Shown here in pieces: positions 1 through 5,358 of a stretch of 8,484 bases of DNA (its first letter is position 1; every line of letters starts with the position of its first letter). Both the position numbers and the translations under genes were made by a program. This DNA is from Paracoccaceae bacterium. Lineage in GTDB: Bacteria > Pseudomonadota > Alphaproteobacteria > Rhodobacterales > Rhodobacteraceae. The notes beneath the pieces are model-generated. The model ran no database searches and had not been told where the DNA came from. It was given only the letters and a program-made list of their open reading frames with translations. The stretch lies in contig JALVEX010000331.1 of NCBI GenBank assembly GCA_027030435.1, positions 1 to 8,484 of the forward strand, written 5' to 3'.

Positions 1-1
1 C

Positions 2-619
2 TTCATGGCCAAGCCGATCGAGGGCGAGCCCGGCAGCGCCATGCACATCCACCATTCGGTGGTGGATCGCGAAACCGGGCAGAACATCTTCTCCGGCCCC
101 CAGGGCGGCGAAACCGATGCCTTCTTCCATTTCATCGCCGGGCTGCAAAATCACCTGCCCTCGGTGATCGCGGTGCTCGCCCCATACGTCAACAGCTACC
201 GCCGCTACGTCAAGGATCAGGCCGCGCCGATCAATCTCGTCTGGTCGCGCGACAACCGCACCGCCGGTATCCGCATCCCCATATCGGGCCCCGAGAGCCG
301 GCGCATCGAAAACCGCCTCGCCGGCATGGATTGCAACCCCTATCTCGGCATCGCCGCCAGCCTCGCCTGCGGCTATCTCGGCCTGAGGGAGGAAAAGCGC
401 CCCGACGCCCAGCACCGCGGCGATGCCTATTCGGGCGATGAGGGCATCCCGCGCAACCTCGGCGAGGCTCTCGAGCTTTTCAACCAGGCCGCCGATATCC
501 GAAAGATCCTGACAGAGGATTTCTGCCGCGTCTATGCCACCGTCAAGGCGGCGGAACATGCCGAGTTCCTGCAGGTTATCAGCCCTTGGGAGCGCGAACA
601 CCTCCTGCTGAGCGTATAG
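2..619 (+). CDS. Glutamine synthetase family protein, probable gamma-glutamylpolyamine synthetase (PuuA-like), C-terminal part
   Basis: The gene enters from the left edge in frame (first complete codon at base 2, Phe) and stops at TAG 617-619, so 205 residues of a family protein of roughly 450 are visible. Near the visible N-terminus is KPIEGEPGSAMHIHHS, the glutamine synthetase ATP/metal-binding signature with its HxH. It is followed by NSYRRYV, by NRTAGIRIP (the substrate/phosphate-binding arginine segment) and by RRIENR, which carries the metal-ligand Glu of the family. Family enzymes ligate ammonia or an amine to glutamate using ATP in the cytoplasm. The gene 22 bp downstream is a PuuB-like oxidase, so I infer a gamma-glutamyl-polyamine synthetase of the Puu pathway rather than the housekeeping GlnA. 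The N-terminal domain is outside the window, so this subfamily call is not proven. No terminator separates it from the oxidase gene, consistent with one operon. Confidence 0.88.
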   Translation, partial: FMAKPIEGEPGSAMHIHHSVVDRETGQNIFSGPQGGETDAFFHFIAGLQNHLPSVIAVLAPYVNSYRRYVKDQAAPINLVWSRDNRTAGIRIPISGPESRRIENRLAGMDCNPYLGIAASLACGYLGLREEKRPDAQHRGDAYSGDEGIPRNLGEALELFNQAADIRKILTEDFCRVYATVKAAEHAEFLQVISPWEREHLLLSV

Positions 620-641
620 CCCTTCATGTGAGACGAACCCG

Positions 642-1949
642 ATGAGCAGCCTTCTCTACAAGAACGACCGGCGCGGCGAATATCCCGAAAGCTGGTATGC
701 CGCCACCGCGCCGCTGTTGGCCCCGTTCCCCCGCCTCAAGGGCGAAACCCGCGCCGATATCTGCGTGATCGGCGCCGGATACACCGGGCTTTCGGCCGCG
801 CTCCACCTTGCCGAGGCGGGGCATGACGTGGTGCTCCTCGATGCCCAGCGCGTGGGCTTCGGCGCCTCGGGGCGCAACGGCGGGCAGATGGGCGGCGGCT
901 ACAACCGCCCGCAATCGGAGCTTGAAAGGAAGCTCGGCAAGGAAGCCGCTCACGGCCTGTGGGACATCGCCGAAGAGGCCAAGGCCCTCACCCTGCGCCT
1001 CGTGGCCGAACACGCCCCCGACGCCGCCTACCGCCCCGGCGTCATCCATGCCAACTGGCACGCCAGAGATCTCCCCGCCCAGTATCGCGAGGCCGAGCAT
1101 CTCGCGCGCGAATACGGCTACGACAAGATCGAACCCCTCGATCGCGCCGCCATCCGCGATCTGATCAGAAGCGAGGCCTATCAGGGCGGCACGCTCGATC
1201 ACGGCGAGGGCCACCTGCACCCGCTGCGCTACGCGCTCGGCCTCGCCCGCGCCGCCACAAAGGCCGGGGTGCGCATCTTCGAGGAAAGCCCCGTCCACCA
1301 TATCCGCCACGGCCAGCCCGCCACCGTGCGCAGCGATCGCGGCCGGGTGCTGGCCGATCATGTGGTGCTGGCCTGCAACGGCTATCTCGCCGGGCTCGAT
1401 CGCAAGGTGGGGGCCCGCGTGATGCCGATCAACAATTTCATCGTCGCCACCGAGCCCCTCGGCGAGCGCGTCGGCGAGGTCCTCACCCGCGATCACGCCG
1501 TGGCCGACAGCAGGTTCGTCATCAATTACTTCCGCCTCTCCGAGGATGGCCGCCTCCTCTTCGGCGGCGGCGAAAGCTACGGCACGCGCTTCCCCCGCGA
1601 TATCACCGCCAAGGTGCGCAAGCCGATGCTCGAGGTCTTTCCCCAGCTTGAAGACGTGAAGATCGAATACGCCTGGGGCGGCACGCTCGCCATTACCACC
1701 ACCCGCCTGCCCTGCTTCCTGCGCAGCCAGCCCAACATCTGGAACGCCTCCGGCTATTCGGGCCACGGCCTCGCGCTCGCCACCATGGCCGGGCGCATCA
1801 TCGCCGAGGCGATCGGGGGCGATACCACGCGCTTCGATCTCCTCGCCCGCCTGCCCGTGCCCCCCTTCCCCGGCGGGCGCCTCCTTTCCCAGCCGGTGCT
1901 GGCGCTTGCCATGACATGGTTCGCCCTGCGGGATCGCGTCGGGCTTTAG
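642..1949 (+). CDS. puuB: FAD-dependent oxidoreductase, probable gamma-glutamylputrescine oxidase (PuuB-like)
   Basis: This 435-residue protein of the DAO (D-amino-acid oxidase) superfamily has a Rossmann dinucleotide-binding motif at residues 40-49 (ICVIGAGYTG). GFGASGRNGGQ follows at 72-82, the FAD-contact segment typical of PuuB and related amine oxidases. Near the C-terminus GYSGHG (371-376) closes the FAD site, and YAWGGTLAITTTRLP (343-357) is characteristic of the same group. The length equals that of known PuuB proteins. The expected reaction is oxidation of gamma-glutamylputrescine to the aldehyde with ammonia and H2O2; the actual substrate is inferred from the upstream glutamine-synthetase-like ligase. 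The start ATG has only a weak purine-rich leader (GTGAGACGAA), but the alignment with the family begins right there. It may be coupled to the upstream gene 22 bp away. Related family members oxidise other amines or glycine derivatives, so the symbol is tentative. Confidence 0.85.
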   Translation: MSSLLYKNDRRGEYPESWYAATAPLLAPFPRLKGETRADICVIGAGYTGLSAALHLAEAGHDVVLLDAQRVGFGASGRNGGQMGGGYNRPQSELERKLGKEAAHGLWDIAEEAKALTLRLVAEHAPDAAYRPGVIHANWHARDLPAQYREAEHLAREYGYDKIEPLDRAAIRDLIRSEAYQGGTLDHGEGHLHPLRYALGLARAATKAGVRIFEESPVHHIRHGQPATVRSDRGRVLADHVVLACNGYLAGLDRKVGARVMPINNFIVATEPLGERVGEVLTRDHAVADSRFVINYFRLSEDGRLLFGGGESYGTRFPRDITAKVRKPMLEVFPQLEDVKIEYAWGGTLAITTTRLPCFLRSQPNIWNASGYSGHGLALATMAGRIIAEAIGGDTTRFDLLARLPVPPFPGGRLLSQPVLALAMTWFALRDRVGL

Positions 1950-2049
1950 AGGCCATCCCCCACCCCATCACTGGTCGGCAAGTATCCCCGGGGGCGCGGG
2001 CGGGGGCCGGAAGCAATGCGCGCAGCCCACTCAGCCTTTGCCAGCCACC

Positions 2050-2069
2050 CTCGGCAGCCCTTTGCCGAG
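2050..2069. repeat. Perfect 7-bp stem-loop after the puuB-like gene
   Basis: CTCGGCA (2050-2056) and TGCCGAG (2063-2069) form a perfect 7-bp stem with a 6-base loop. An outer pair CTTTG (2036-2040) and CAAAG (2070-2074) can extend it across an unpaired left bulge. No T-run follows on either strand, so it is not a canonical intrinsic terminator. It might still act as an RNA 3' end or as a Rho-dependent pause site for the upstream polyamine operon. Confidence 0.45.
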
Positions 2070-2082
2070 CAAAGATTAACCA

Positions 2083-2110
2083 TTGCCTTCCTGACCATTT
2101 GATCTACAGT
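2083..2110 (+). promoter_or_regulatory. Candidate sigma-70 promoter of the DegT-family aminotransferase gene
   Basis: TTGCCT (2083-2088) and TACAGT (2105-2110) are separated by 16 bases and each match four of six consensus positions. The stretch around them is noticeably richer in A/T than the surrounding coding DNA. The expected start of transcription would fall at about 2117, inside the TTTCNNGAAA repeats described separately. This is a pattern match only. Confidence 0.4.
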
Positions 2111-2135
2111 TTTCCTGAAAACAACTTTCGGGAAA
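2109..2135. promoter_or_regulatory. Two tandem TTTCNNGAAA palindromes, candidate operator
   Basis: TTTCCTGAAA lies at 2111-2120 and TTTCGGGAAA at 2126-2135, with centres exactly 15 bp apart. The first extends to a 14-bp palindrome, GTTTTC-CT-GAAAAC (2109-2122). Both sit between the candidate -10 box and the ATG at 2143, and the second overlaps where a ribosome-binding site should be (GGGAAA). The arrangement suggests repressor binding that would block transcription start or elongation of the aminotransferase gene. The regulator is not identifiable from the window. Confidence 0.45.
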
Positions 2136-2142
2136 AACGAAC

Positions 2143-3363
2143 ATGTCGAGCACGAATACCCCGCCCCACACGCAGACCGCCCCTGATGTGCACGCGGCCG
2201 AGCCGATCCCCGCAGCAGCGCGCGCCGAGATCGAGCGGCTTTTGCAATCGGGCGATCTCTTCCGCTATACCGCCCCGTCCGACAGCCCGGTCAGCCTGCT
2301 CGAGGCCGAATTCGCGGAAATGATGGGCAGCCGCTTCGCGCTTGCTGTTTCCTCCTGCTCGAATGCCCTGTTCCTCGCGCTGAAGGCCCTCGATCTGCCA
2401 CGGGGCGCGCGCGTGCTCATCCCCGCCTTCACCTTCGCCGCCGTGCCTTCGGCGGTCGTCCACGCCGATTGCCGACCGGTGCTGGTGGAGGTGGGCAGAA
2501 ATTTCCGCATCGACATGGAGGACTTCGCCGCGAAGCTCGATCAGGGCGCCGATGCGGTGCTGATCAGCCACATGCGCGGCCATACCTCCGACATGGACGC
2601 CATCATGGCGCTTTGCGATGCCCGCGGCATACCCGTGATCGAGGATGCGGCCCATTCGCTCGGCACGAAATGGCATGGGCGCAATATCGGCACGCTGGGG
2701 AAGATGGGCTGCTTCTCGTTTCAATCCTACAAGCTGGTGAACGGAGGCGAAGGCGGCATGGTGATTACCGACGATGCCGATCTGATCGCGAAAATGATCA
2801 TCATGTCAGGGGCTTACGAGCACAACTGGAAGAAGCACCCGGTGGTGCACGAGCGCTTCGCCCACTGGCAGAACCGCCTGCCGCTCTACAACATGCGCAT
2901 GCACAATCTCTCCGCCGCCGTGATCCGCCCCCAGCTTGGCGAGATCCCGCGCCGGGTGCGCGATGGCCGCGCCGGGCATGATCGCGTGGCGGCCCGCCTC
3001 GATGCCTCCCCCTGGCTCTCGGTGCCCGCGCCGCTCGCCGCCGAAGCGCGCGCGCCCGATTCGATCCAGTTCAATCTGGTGGGCTTTGACGACGAGGAAA
3101 CCCTCGCCTACATGGATGCAGCAAGGGCGCGCGGCGTGGGGGTGCAGGTGTTCGGCATGTCGAAGGACAACGCCCGCGCCTTCTGGAACTGGCAGTTCAT
3201 CGGCGAGATCCCCGAGCTTCCAAAGACCCGCGCCATGCTGATGCGCGCCTGCGACATGCGCCTGCCCGCCCGCCTCACCGCGGCCGAGCAGGATTTCATC
3301 GCCGATGCGCTGATTGCCGCGGCCGAAGAGGTGAAATCGCGCGCGCCCGCCTACGGCACCTGA
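2143..3363 (+). CDS. DegT/DnrJ/EryC1/StrS-family PLP-dependent aminotransferase
   Basis: This 406-residue protein has the fold-type I aminotransferase layout of the DegT/StrS family. The PLP-phosphate segment is VSSCSNAL (69-76), and IPAFTFAA (93-100) is the family substrate/cofactor loop. IEDAAHSLG (166-174) carries the Asp (168) that pairs with the pyridine nitrogen. SFQSYK (192-197) places the Schiff-base lysine at K197, followed by the GGEGG turn (201-205). Known members transaminate nucleotide-linked keto-sugars or aminocyclitols, but no sugar-nucleotide or cell-surface genes are visible here. Its only upstream neighbours are polyamine-type genes, from which it is separated by its own candidate promoter, so the substrate is unknown. 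The first ~20 residues are low-complexity (Thr/Pro/Ala rich). The start is the first ATG after the A/T-rich leader and has only a weak ribosome-binding site. SSCSNA replaces the commoner SGTxA form of the phosphate loop. Confidence 0.88.
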   Translation: MSSTNTPPHTQTAPDVHAAEPIPAAARAEIERLLQSGDLFRYTAPSDSPVSLLEAEFAEMMGSRFALAVSSCSNALFLALKALDLPRGARVLIPAFTFAAVPSAVVHADCRPVLVEVGRNFRIDMEDFAAKLDQGADAVLISHMRGHTSDMDAIMALCDARGIPVIEDAAHSLGTKWHGRNIGTLGKMGCFSFQSYKLVNGGEGGMVITDDADLIAKMIIMSGAYEHNWKKHPVVHERFAHWQNRLPLYNMRMHNLSAAVIRPQLGEIPRRVRDGRAGHDRVAARLDASPWLSVPAPLAAEARAPDSIQFNLVGFDDEETLAYMDAARARGVGVQVFGMSKDNARAFWNWQFIGEIPELPKTRAMLMRACDMRLPARLTAAEQDFIADALIAAAEEVKSRAPAYGT

Positions 3364-3406
3364 ACAAAACCATTCGAGCATGTAACGGATGACCGGGTGC
3401 CTGGAG

Positions 3407-3419
3407 CCTCCGACGGAGG
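3407..3419. repeat. Short GC palindrome CCTCCG-A-CGGAGG
   Basis: A 13-base perfect inverted repeat (CCTCCG, one base, CGGAGG) lies 43 bp after the aminotransferase stop codon and directly abuts the larger palindromic element. It has no T-run. Its last two bases overlap the left arm of the larger inverted repeat, so the two structures would compete in RNA. Confidence 0.5.
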
Positions 3420-3523
3420 GCATGCGCCCGCCGTCGCGCCAGAGGCGCGCCAACGCATCATCGGCACCCCTTCGGGGTGACGGGGCGGGCGGGCGCATGC
3501 CCGGGCCGCTCTGCGCCCCGGGC
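3418..3523. repeat. Structured intergenic palindromic element between convergent genes
   Basis: GGGCATGCGCCCGCC (3418-3432) is the exact reverse complement of 3488-3502, a perfect 15-bp inverted repeat around a 55-base centre. Inside lie two more hairpins: CGCGCC/GGCGCG (3435-3440 with 3444-3449) and CACCCC/GGGGTG (3465-3470 with 3474-3479). The predicted fold is a long stem carrying two apical hairpins. On the right a further pair, GCCCGGG (3499-3505) with CCCGGGC (3517-3523), overlaps the outer arm and would compete with it. There is no protein-like reading frame and no T-run on either strand. It sits between the 3' ends of the aminotransferase and ribD genes, so a role in RNA 3'-end formation or protection is plausible; a dispersed repeat is the other possibility. 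Confidence 0.6.
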
Positions 3524-3559
3524 GAGGAAAATTCGATCATACGCGACGCGCTCTGCCAA

Positions 3560-4693
3560 CTAACAAGGGCTTTCCCCGCGCGCCCTCTCCCAGCGGTGCA
3601 TCACATCGCCCCCGATGGCGCGCGCCTCGGCAAGCCGGAAACGCGGGGCCTGCGCGAGGCGTGCACGGCCAAGCGGGGCGATCGCCGGCAAGCCGTCGCC
3701 CCCGAGCACCAGCCCGGCGGTGAAGCCCACGAGATCGTCCACCGCGTCTGCACCGAGAAGCGAAGCGGCAAGCCCCGCGCCGCCCTCGCAGAAGATGCGG
3801 GTAAGCCCGGCCTCCCCGAGCGCCTGCATCATCGCACCCACATCAAGCATGCCCCTGGGGCGGGACGGCACTTCGATCAGCCGCGCGCCGAGCCCCTCGA
3901 AGGCCGCGCGAAGCTCCTGCGGCGCGCCCGACCCGTGGCAGATCCAGAGCGGCACGTCGCGTGCGGTGGCCGCAAGTTTCCCCGAAAGCGGCAGATCGAG
4001 GGCCCGGCTCACCACGATGCGCAGCGGCTGGCGGCGGATGCCGAGGCCGCGCACGGTGAGCGCGGGATCATCGGCGCGTGCCGTGGCTCCGCCCACCATC
4101 ACCGCATCATGGCGCGCGCGCATCAGATGCACCTCGCGCCGCGCCGCCTCGCCGGTGATCCAGCGGCTTTCGCCGGTGGCGGTGGCGATGCGGCCGTCAA
4201 AGCTGGTGGCGAGCTTCAGCGTCAGCATCGGCCGCCCGGCGCGCACACGCATGAGGAAGCCCCTGTTGAGCGCCGCCGCTTCCCCGGCCAGCACCCCCGT
4301 TTCCACCGCGATCCCGGCGCGGCGCAGCATCTCGTGGCCGCGCCCGGCCACGCGCGGATCGGGATCCTCCAGCGCCGAAACCACCCGCGCCACGCCAGCC
4401 TTCACCAGCGCCGCCGCGCAAGGCGGCGTTTTGCCCTGATGGGCGCAGGGCTCGAGCGTCACGTAAACGGTGGCGCCGCGCGCCGCTTCTCCGGCGCGCT
4501 CGAGCGCCACCGCCTCGGCGTGCGGGCGGCCGCCGGGCTGCGTGTGGCCCCGGGCGATCACCCGGCCCTCCTTCACGATCACGCAGCCGACGGCGGGATT
4601 GGGCCAGACATTGCCAAGCCCCCGCGCCGCCAGCACAAGCGCATGGCGCATGTGGCGCGCATCAACCTGATCGGGCTCGGGTGCGTTGCTCAC
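3560..4693 (-). CDS. ribD: Bifunctional riboflavin biosynthesis protein RibD (deaminase/reductase)
   Basis: This 377-residue cytoplasmic enzyme catalyses two consecutive steps from the GTP cyclohydrolase II product toward 5-amino-6-ribitylaminouracil phosphate. The N-terminal deaminase domain (about 10-145) shows PNPAVGCVIV (31-40). The zinc and catalytic motif is HAE (H58, E60) plus EPCAHQGKTPPC, which supplies C83 and C92. The C-terminal reductase domain (about 155-370) shows LATSFDGRIATATGESRWIT (161-180), the segment AVMVGGATARADDP (197-210) and CEGGAGLA (302-309), the NADPH-binding features of RibD. The start is GTG at 4691-4693, overlapping the nrdR stop in GTGA. No strong ribosome-binding site precedes it, so translation is probably coupled to nrdR. 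The length is normal. No further riboflavin gene follows; the gene ends TAG at 3560 and faces a convergent gene. Confidence 0.96.
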   Translation of the reverse strand: MSNAPEPDQVDARHMRHALVLAARGLGNVWPNPAVGCVIVKEGRVIARGHTQPGGRPHAEAVALERAGEAARGATVYVTLEPCAHQGKTPPCAAALVKAGVARVVSALEDPDPRVAGRGHEMLRRAGIAVETGVLAGEAAALNRGFLMRVRAGRPMLTLKLATSFDGRIATATGESRWITGEAARREVHLMRARHDAVMVGGATARADDPALTVRGLGIRRQPLRIVVSRALDLPLSGKLAATARDVPLWICHGSGAPQELRAAFEGLGARLIEVPSRPRGMLDVGAMMQALGEAGLTRIFCEGGAGLAASLLGADAVDDLVGFTAGLVLGGDGLPAIAPLGRARLAQAPRFRLAEARAIGGDVMHRWERARGESPC

Positions 4694-5166
4694 TCTTTGC
4701 TGTCGTCACTGTCGGCGGGGGGGCGCAGCTCGCTCACGAACTTGTCGAAATCATCCGCCGCCTGGAAATTCTTGTAGACACTGGCAAAGCGCACATAGGC
4801 CACGGTATCGATCCGCGCGAGGCTCTCCATCACGATCTCGCCGATGGTCTTGGAGGGGATGTTGGTTTCGCCCATGCTTTCGAGCCGGCGCACGATGCCC
4901 GAGATCATCTGATCGATGCGCTCGGGCTCGATCGGGCGCTTCTGCAGCGCGATGCGGATCGAGCGTTCGAGCTTGTCGCGATCGAAGGTTTCGCGCCGGC
5001 CGTTGGATTTCAGCACCACCAGATCCCTGAGCTGGACCCGCTCATAGGTGGTGAAGCGCCCGCCGCAGGCCGGGCAGAGGCGGCGCCTGCGGATCGCGGC
5101 ATTATCCTCGGCAGGGCGCGAATCCTTCACCTGTGTTTCCAGACTTCCGCAAAACGGACAGCGCAT
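4690..5166 (-). CDS. nrdR: Transcriptional repressor NrdR
   Basis: This 158-residue protein is the normal length for NrdR. The N-terminal zinc ribbon is MRCPFCG (C3, C6) plus LCPACG (C31, C34), followed by RFTTYERVQ. The ATP-cone domain (about 48-140) contains LKSNGRRETFDRDKL (52-66) and ends with YVRFASVYKNF (124-134). NrdR senses ATP/dATP and represses ribonucleotide reductase genes by binding NrdR boxes. The ATG at 5166 is preceded by the purine-rich leader AAGGGGGAGG and begins exactly at the conserved N-terminus. The same frame happens to stay open upstream for about 1.5 kb antisense to mntH, but that extension has no NrdR homology and would cross the intergenic promoters, so it is not coding. 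The gene is first in a two-gene unit with ribD and divergent from mntH. Confidence 0.97.
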   Translation of the reverse strand: MRCPFCGSLETQVKDSRPAEDNAAIRRRRLCPACGGRFTTYERVQLRDLVVLKSNGRRETFDRDKLERSIRIALQKRPIEPERIDQMISGIVRRLESMGETNIPSKTIGEIVMESLARIDTVAYVRFASVYKNFQAADDFDKFVSELRPPADSDDSKE

Positions 5167-5194
5167 CGGCCTCCCCCTTGATCCTGTGAGCAAG

Positions 5195-5203
5195 TTATCC
5201 ACA
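5195..5203. promoter_or_regulatory. Exact DnaA box (TTATCCACA) in the nrdR upstream region
   Basis: The 9-mer TTATCCACA matches the strongest DnaA-box consensus exactly. It lies 28 bp upstream of the nrdR start, just downstream of a TATAGT that reads as a good -10 box on the minus strand (5207-5212, five of six matches, though without a convincing -35). It would therefore cover the likely nrdR transcription start or leader. No second box or AT-rich unwinding region is seen, so this is a candidate regulatory site and not a replication origin. Confidence 0.5.
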
Positions 5204-5261
5204 GCTACTATAGGGCCAACACGAGAGCTTGGGTAGAGGGGATTTGCCCCCTCAACATGCT

Positions 5262-5275
5262 GCGGAGATATCCGC
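5262..5275. promoter_or_regulatory. Small palindrome abutting the mntH -35 box
   Basis: GCGGA (5262-5266) and TCCGC (5271-5275) form 5-bp inverted arms around GATA, and the right arm ends exactly at the base before TTGACG. The position is one where an activator could contact RNA polymerase. The arms are short, so chance is possible in DNA this GC-rich. Confidence 0.25.
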
Positions 5276-5304
5276 TTGACGGGCCGGGGAAAGCTGCCTA
5301 TCTG
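5276..5304 (+). promoter_or_regulatory. Predicted mntH promoter
   Basis: TTGACG (5276-5281, five of six -35 matches) is separated by the optimal 17 bases from TATCTG (5299-5304, three of six, with the important TAT start). The -10 box abuts the Fur/Mur-like palindrome, which would then cover positions about -7 to +18. This promoter geometry shows that the in-frame ATG at 5257 lies upstream of transcription and cannot be the start of mntH. Confidence 0.6.
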
Positions 5305-5328
5305 CAACTGAGAATAATTCTCATTTGC
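5304..5328. promoter_or_regulatory. Fur/Mur-type metal-responsive operator in front of mntH
   Basis: The 25-bp sequence is a near-perfect inverted repeat with arms GCAACTGAGAAT and ATTCTCATTTGC around one central base. Only one pair of arm positions (5308 with 5324) fails to pair. The core GAGAATAATTCTC resembles the operators of the Fur family, which in many alphaproteobacteria includes the manganese regulator Mur controlling Mn2+ uptake genes. It overlaps the end of the -10 box and the probable start site, the classical arrangement for metal-dependent repression. Whether Mur or a true Fur binds cannot be told from the site alone. Confidence 0.8.
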
Positions 5329-5345
5329 GAGATGAAAGCCTTCCC

Positions 5346-5350
5346 AAGGA
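5346..5350 (+). promoter_or_regulatory. Ribosome-binding site that fixes the mntH start
   Basis: AAGGA lies 8 bases before the ATG at 5359. The in-frame ATG at 5332 has no comparable leader, and the one at 5257 precedes the promoter, so 5359 is the best-supported start. Confidence 0.7.
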
Positions 5351-5358
5351 ACCCCCTG

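Noticed and set aside
624..1766. 380-codon minus-strand open frame opposite the PuuB-like gene
   Set aside because: Ala/Gly/Glu/His-rich composition with no recognisable motif, fully antisense to a well-recognised enzyme; it is a by-product of GC-rich codon usage.
1986..1993. CCCCGGGG palindrome after the puuB-like gene
   Set aside because: An 8-base GC palindrome is common at this base composition; mentioned only as part of the possible gene-end motif.
3389..4777. 462-codon plus-strand open frame opposite ribD
   Set aside because: It covers ribD in antisense, begins in the palindromic spacer, is Arg/His/Ala/Pro-rich and shows no domain.
5236..5253. GAGGGG/CCCCTC hairpin in the nrdR-mntH spacer
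   Set aside because: The 6-bp stem has no T-run and is likely by chance in this composition; there is also no gene end here needing a terminator.
5257..5358. Upstream in-frame starts for mntH (5257 and 5332)
   Set aside because: 5257 lies before the predicted promoter and would translate across the metal operator; 5332 lacks a ribosome-binding site. AAGGA precedes 5359.
5167..5358. Replication origin because of the DnaA box
   Set aside because: Only one box, no cluster, no AT-rich unwinding region, and no origin-associated genes in the window.
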